Shown here piece by piece: positions 60,964 through 64,000 of a stretch of 64,000 bases of DNA (positions are counted from its first letter, which is position 1; every line of letters begins with the position of its first letter). This stretch comes from an uncultured Bacilli bacterium (lineage in GTDB: Bacteria; Bacillota_I; Bacilli_A; RF39; UBA660): NCBI GenBank assembly GCA_934102335.1, contig CAKOSP010000002.1, forward strand, positions 128,203 through 192,202, read 5' to 3'. The notes under the pieces are model-generated. The model was not told where the DNA came from and searched no databases. It was given only the letters and a program-made list of their open reading frames with translations. The position numbers and the translations under genes are program-made.

Positions 60964-61964
60964 ATATCAGCTTGGCTAACTCCATTTAAGGCTAGATTTG
61001 TAAATTCCCCTTTTAAATATAGTGGATATGCTGCCGCTCCAATCATAGCAGCATTGTCTGTACAATATTTCAATGAAGGAACATTTAACTTAGCATTATA
61101 TTTATCTGTTACTTTTTGAATTTCATTTCTTAAATATTTATTGGCTGAAACTCCACCAGCTACTACAACATTTTTTATATTTGTATTTTTTAGTGCTAGT
61201 TCAACCTTTCTACAAACTTCATCAACTGCAGCTGTTTGAAATGAACAGGCTAAATCATTTTTATTAATTTCGTATCCTTTTTGATGTTCATTGTTTACCA
61301 AATTAGTAACAGCACTTTTTAATCCACTATAACTAAAATTATATGTGTCATCATCAACTGGCTTAGGAAGTTTATAACTTGGGCTACCGCTTAAGGCACA
61401 TTCTTCAACTCCAGGGCCACCTGGGTAAGGTATGCCTAATATTCTAGCAACTTTATCAAATGATTCACCTATGGCATCATCAAGAGTAGATCCTAATAAT
61501 TTAAATTTATAGTCATCTTCCATTACTACCAGTTCAGTATGGCCACCACTTACAACTACTGCTAACATTGGAAATTTAAATTCATTTTCAAATTTACTGG
61601 CATAAATATGACCTATTAAATGATTCACTTTAATTAGTGGCTTGTTGTATACATATGATAATACTTTAGCAAATTCAATTCCTACTAATAATGAGCCTAA
61701 AAGACCTGGTTCATAGGTTACAGCTATTGCATCTAAGTCTTCCATTTTAATATCAGTTTGTTTTAACACTTGATCAAGTATTATGGTTATGTTTTCAGCA
61801 TGCATTCTTGAAGCAATCTCGGGAACTACACCTCCATATTTTGCATGTGTATCCATTTGGGAAAGTATAATATCAGAAACAATTTCTTTGCCATTTTTAA
61901 CTATGGCTATACTTGTTTCATCACATGAACTTTCAACTGCTAATATGTAAACATCTTTTTTCAT
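60957..61964 (-). CDS. tsaD: tRNA N6-threonylcarbamoyladenosine transferase TsaD
   Basis: Transfers the threonylcarbamoyl group to A37 of ANN-reading tRNAs. The 335-residue ASKHA-fold protein has AVESSCDETSIA at the start, HAKYGGVVPEIASRMH with the metal-binding His, LIGHIYAS, VVSGGHTELV and GGVSANKYLR. It ends with TGA, showing standard stop use. It overlaps rimI by four bases in the tsaE-tsaB-rimI-tsaD operon. Confidence 0.98.
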   Translation of the reverse strand: MKKDVYILAVESSCDETSIAIVKNGKEIVSDIILSQMDTHAKYGGVVPEIASRMHAENITIILDQVLKQTDIKMEDLDAIAVTYEPGLLGSLLVGIEFAKVLSYVYNKPLIKVNHLIGHIYASKFENEFKFPMLAVVVSGGHTELVVMEDDYKFKLLGSTLDDAIGESFDKVARILGIPYPGGPGVEECALSGSPSYKLPKPVDDDTYNFSYSGLKSAVTNLVNNEHQKGYEINKNDLACSFQTAAVDEVCRKVELALKNTNIKNVVVAGGVSANKYLRNEIQKVTDKYNAKLNVPSLKYCTDNAAMIGAAAYPLYLKGEFTNLALNGVSQADIC

Positions 61965-62377
61965 AATTCTTTCACCATTGTAATGGCATCAATTCCATTA
62001 TAATACCCTTTCCTTATTCCTTTATCTATGAATCCTAGACTTTTATATAAATTTCTTGCTATATGATTATTACTTTTAACTTCTAAAACATATTTTTCTC
62101 TTTTGGTTTCATTTATTAAATTTACCATTAAATTTGTAGCAATTTTTTGATTACGGTGATTTTTATCAACTACTAGATTAACTATGTCTACTTCGTCTTC
62201 TAAAAGAGTGTATTCAATAAAACCTAATATTTTTTGATTTTGCTCAAATACTTTAATTTTATTATATTCACTATTTATGATGTTATCTAGTTTGTTGGTG
62301 GTTTTAAAGTTATCTGTAATCAGTAAACCTAGTTCATAATAACTATCTTTATCACTAATCTTTATATCTCTTATCAT
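61961..62377 (-). CDS. rimI: RimI-like N-acetyltransferase
   Basis: A GNAT acetyltransferase of 138 residues, in this operon context the protein S18 alanine N-acetyltransferase. EVDIVNLVVDKNHRNQKIAT is the acetyl-CoA loop (V-x-x-x-x-R-x-x-x-I/G form, with NQKIAT for the usual Q/RxxGxG/A) and VKSNNHIARNLYKSLGFIDK the end. It overlaps tsaB and tsaD by four bases each. Confidence 0.9.
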   Translation of the reverse strand: MIRDIKISDKDSYYELGLLITDNFKTTNKLDNIINSEYNKIKVFEQNQKILGFIEYTLLEDEVDIVNLVVDKNHRNQKIATNLMVNLINETKREKYVLEVKSNNHIARNLYKSLGFIDKGIRKGYYNGIDAITMVKEL

Positions 62378-62928
62378 TTTTGCACGCTAATCTTTTTAAT
62401 ATATAGCGGTTTTACCATGTGAGGATTCTCACTAGTTTTGTTATTCTTTACGTATTTATATAAATTATCGTAATTTACCTCAACATTTAAAATAACATTA
62501 TATTTTTCTGAAAATTTTTCAAATTTAGATTTATCTACGTATTCATAATTACCTATTAAGGTATTTGATTCATCAAATATTCCAACGTAATAATCATTGT
62601 TTTGTTTAACTGCGACAACTTTAGGATTTTCATTAGTTGAGACAGCCATTACCTCTAATGTGGAAATGGTGTAAATTGGAATATTTAAGGTGTATGCTAA
62701 TGTTTTTGCCACAGTTACACCAAGTCTTACTCCTGTAAAAGCGCCTGGACCATTAGCAACTATTATTTCATCTGGTTTTAATTCGCCTAAAACTTTTTTT
62801 ATAGTGGGCATTATAAATTGACTTGCATATTTTTGCCCTGATACAGTTTCATTAATTTCTAATTTACCATTTTTATATAAACAAATAATTACATCGTTCA
62901 AACATGTATTAATATATAAAGTATTCAT
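62374..62928 (-). CDS. tsaB: t6A synthesis partner TsaB
   Basis: An ASKHA-fold partner of TsaD, needed for t6A formation. YINTCLNDVIICLYKNGKLE, ANGPGAFTGVRLGVTVAKTL (the family signature) and PIYTISTLEVMAVST are clear. At 184 residues it is somewhat short, missing part of the C-terminal region seen in E. coli. One-base overlap with tsaE. Confidence 0.93.
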   Translation of the reverse strand: MNTLYINTCLNDVIICLYKNGKLEINETVSGQKYASQFIMPTIKKVLGELKPDEIIVANGPGAFTGVRLGVTVAKTLAYTLNIPIYTISTLEVMAVSTNENPKVVAVKQNNDYYVGIFDESNTLIGNYEYVDKSKFEKFSEKYNVILNVEVNYDNLYKYVKNNKTSENPHMVKPLYIKKISVQK

Positions 62929-63389
62929 TATAGCACCGTTTCACATAAGCTTTCGTACTCTTCACCAAATGGTTTAAATACTAAAACTCTATTATTTTCA
63001 TCAATAATTTTAAAATAAATTTCTAATCTTTTTTCAGGCAATTTATTTTTTATAATATCTGCCCATTCAATAATGGTAACTCCACCTTTATTAAAATAAT
63101 CATCAAACCCTACTGAGTTATCATCCTCATCAAGACGATATACGTCCATATGATAAAGGGGTAGTTCTCCATTTAAATATTCTTTTATAATATTAAAGGT
63201 TGGACTTGTGATGGTTTCTTCAATTCCCATAGCATTCGCAAAACCTTTGGTAAATATTGTTTTACCAGATCCGAGTTCACCAATTAAACAAATAACCATA
63301 TTTGGCCATTTTTCACTCTCAATATTTTCGGCTAAGCGAAGTGTATCATTTTCATTTCGAGATGTATATTTATATTCCATATTATTCAC
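62928..63389 (-). CDS. tsaE: t6A synthesis ATPase TsaE
   Basis: The ATPase that drives the TsaB-TsaD cycle. GELGSGKTIFTKGFANAMGI is the P-loop, TSPTFNIIKEYLNG and HMDVYRLDE carry conserved Thr and Asp, and VTIIEWADIIKNKLPEKRLE is the W/E-containing family block. 153 residues, first gene of the tsa operon. Confidence 0.96.
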   Translation of the reverse strand: MNNMEYKYTSRNENDTLRLAENIESEKWPNMVICLIGELGSGKTIFTKGFANAMGIEETITSPTFNIIKEYLNGELPLYHMDVYRLDEDDNSVGFDDYFNKGGVTIIEWADIIKNKLPEKRLEIYFKIIDENNRVLVFKPFGEEYESLCETVL

Positions 63390-63403
63390 CTATTTTAATT
63401 ATA

Positions 63404-63467
63404 TATAAAAAAAAAGCTTTAGTAAATAGTATTGAATGTTAATTTACACGATTTACTAAGACTTTTT
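63404..63467 (-). terminator. rRNA operon terminator
   Basis: Minus strand AAAAGTCTTAGTAAAT / ATTTACTAAAGCTTTT, a long stem with a ~23-base loop and nine T, just past 5S. Confidence 0.75.
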
Positions 63468-63480
63468 ATTGCATAAAAAA

Positions 63481-63585
63481 ATTGGCAACTACCTATTTTC
63501 GCATACACTATCGTCGGCGTATTAGGGCTTAACTTCTCTGTTCGGGATGGGAAGAGGTGTAACACCTAAGCTATCGTCACCAATA
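63481..63585 (-). rRNA. rrf: 5S ribosomal RNA
   Basis: About 105 bases. TTGGTGACGATAGCTTAGG at the 5' end pairs with the 3' end TAGGTAGTTGCCAA, and CATCCCGAACAGAGAAGTTAAG is the conserved 5S core. Confidence 0.93.
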
Positions 63586-63642
63586 AAGGAATTTTGTCCT
63601 TTAAAAACTTGATAATGCTCTCATCATTATTAATAAAATAAT

Positions 63643-64000
<358 letters not shown>

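Overview
This window is chromosomal DNA of a very AT-rich, low-GC Gram-positive bacterium (Bacillota, Bacilli-like). The evidence is strong AGGAGG-type ribosome binding sites, T-box leaders, two CIRCE elements, a SipW-type signal peptidase and Cse60- and YtxH-like genes. TGA is used as a stop (for example at the end of tsaD), so this is the standard bacterial code and not the mycoplasma code. UppP, a MurE with a DNPR motif, LysM proteins and lipoproteins indicate a walled cell. I cannot name the genus; an uncultured gut Bacilli lineage (RF39 or Erysipelotrichales relatives) is a guess from the gene content.

Layout. 0-7.5 kb: a partial lipoprotein, a DUF3603-like gene, uppP, a two-component system, a three-gene envelope operon (disordered protein, DUF948-like, YtxH), a lipoprotein, trmB and cse60. 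7.5-15.5 kb: leuS with a membrane gene behind a leucine T-box, a GH31 glucosidase, trpS and murE. 15.6-19.1 kb: a decayed accessory patch with tRNA-Gly, a truncated serine recombinase, a broken HTH-like remnant, a lipoprotein, an epimerase and a broken HD hydrolase. 19.1-24.8 kb: a membrane-anchored HExxxH protein, a DUF1848/Ogt/HMUDK-helical-domain cluster, and an AbrB-ABC transporter operon. 24.8-30.3 kb: small proteins, adenosine deaminase, CIRCE-controlled clpB and a bactofilin-like membrane protein.

30.4-34.7 kb is the str operon (rpsL-rpsG-fusA-tuf). It is followed by a 38-residue prepilin-like microprotein and a TetR/MMPL pair with visible operators. 39.5-42 kb holds rplK-rplA and rplJ-rplL with their leaders. 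42.1-48.9 kb is a cell-surface region: an Ig-like surface protein, two paralogous SipW-type secreted proteins, a membrane-anchored thioredoxin-like protein, an S41 protease, a second thioredoxin-like protein and a TetR. 48.9-52.5 kb is pheST behind a phenylalanine T-box. 52.5-60.1 kb holds coiled-coil, XRE, SipW, tRNA-Cys, LysM and PH-like genes and CIRCE-controlled hsp20. 60.5-63.4 kb is tmRNA and the tsaE-tsaB-rimI-tsaD operon, and the window ends inside an rRNA operon (5S and the 3' part of 23S).

How the parts fit together. Core translation genes (two ribosomal-protein operons, elongation factors, four synthetase genes, t6A synthesis, tmRNA, rRNA) alternate with envelope genes. Three regulatory circuits can be read directly from the DNA: tRNA-sensing T-boxes on leuS and pheST, HrcA-type CIRCE operators on clpB and hsp20, and a TetR operator pair on the MMPL promoter. 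No CRISPR array, intact prophage or complete insertion sequence was seen.
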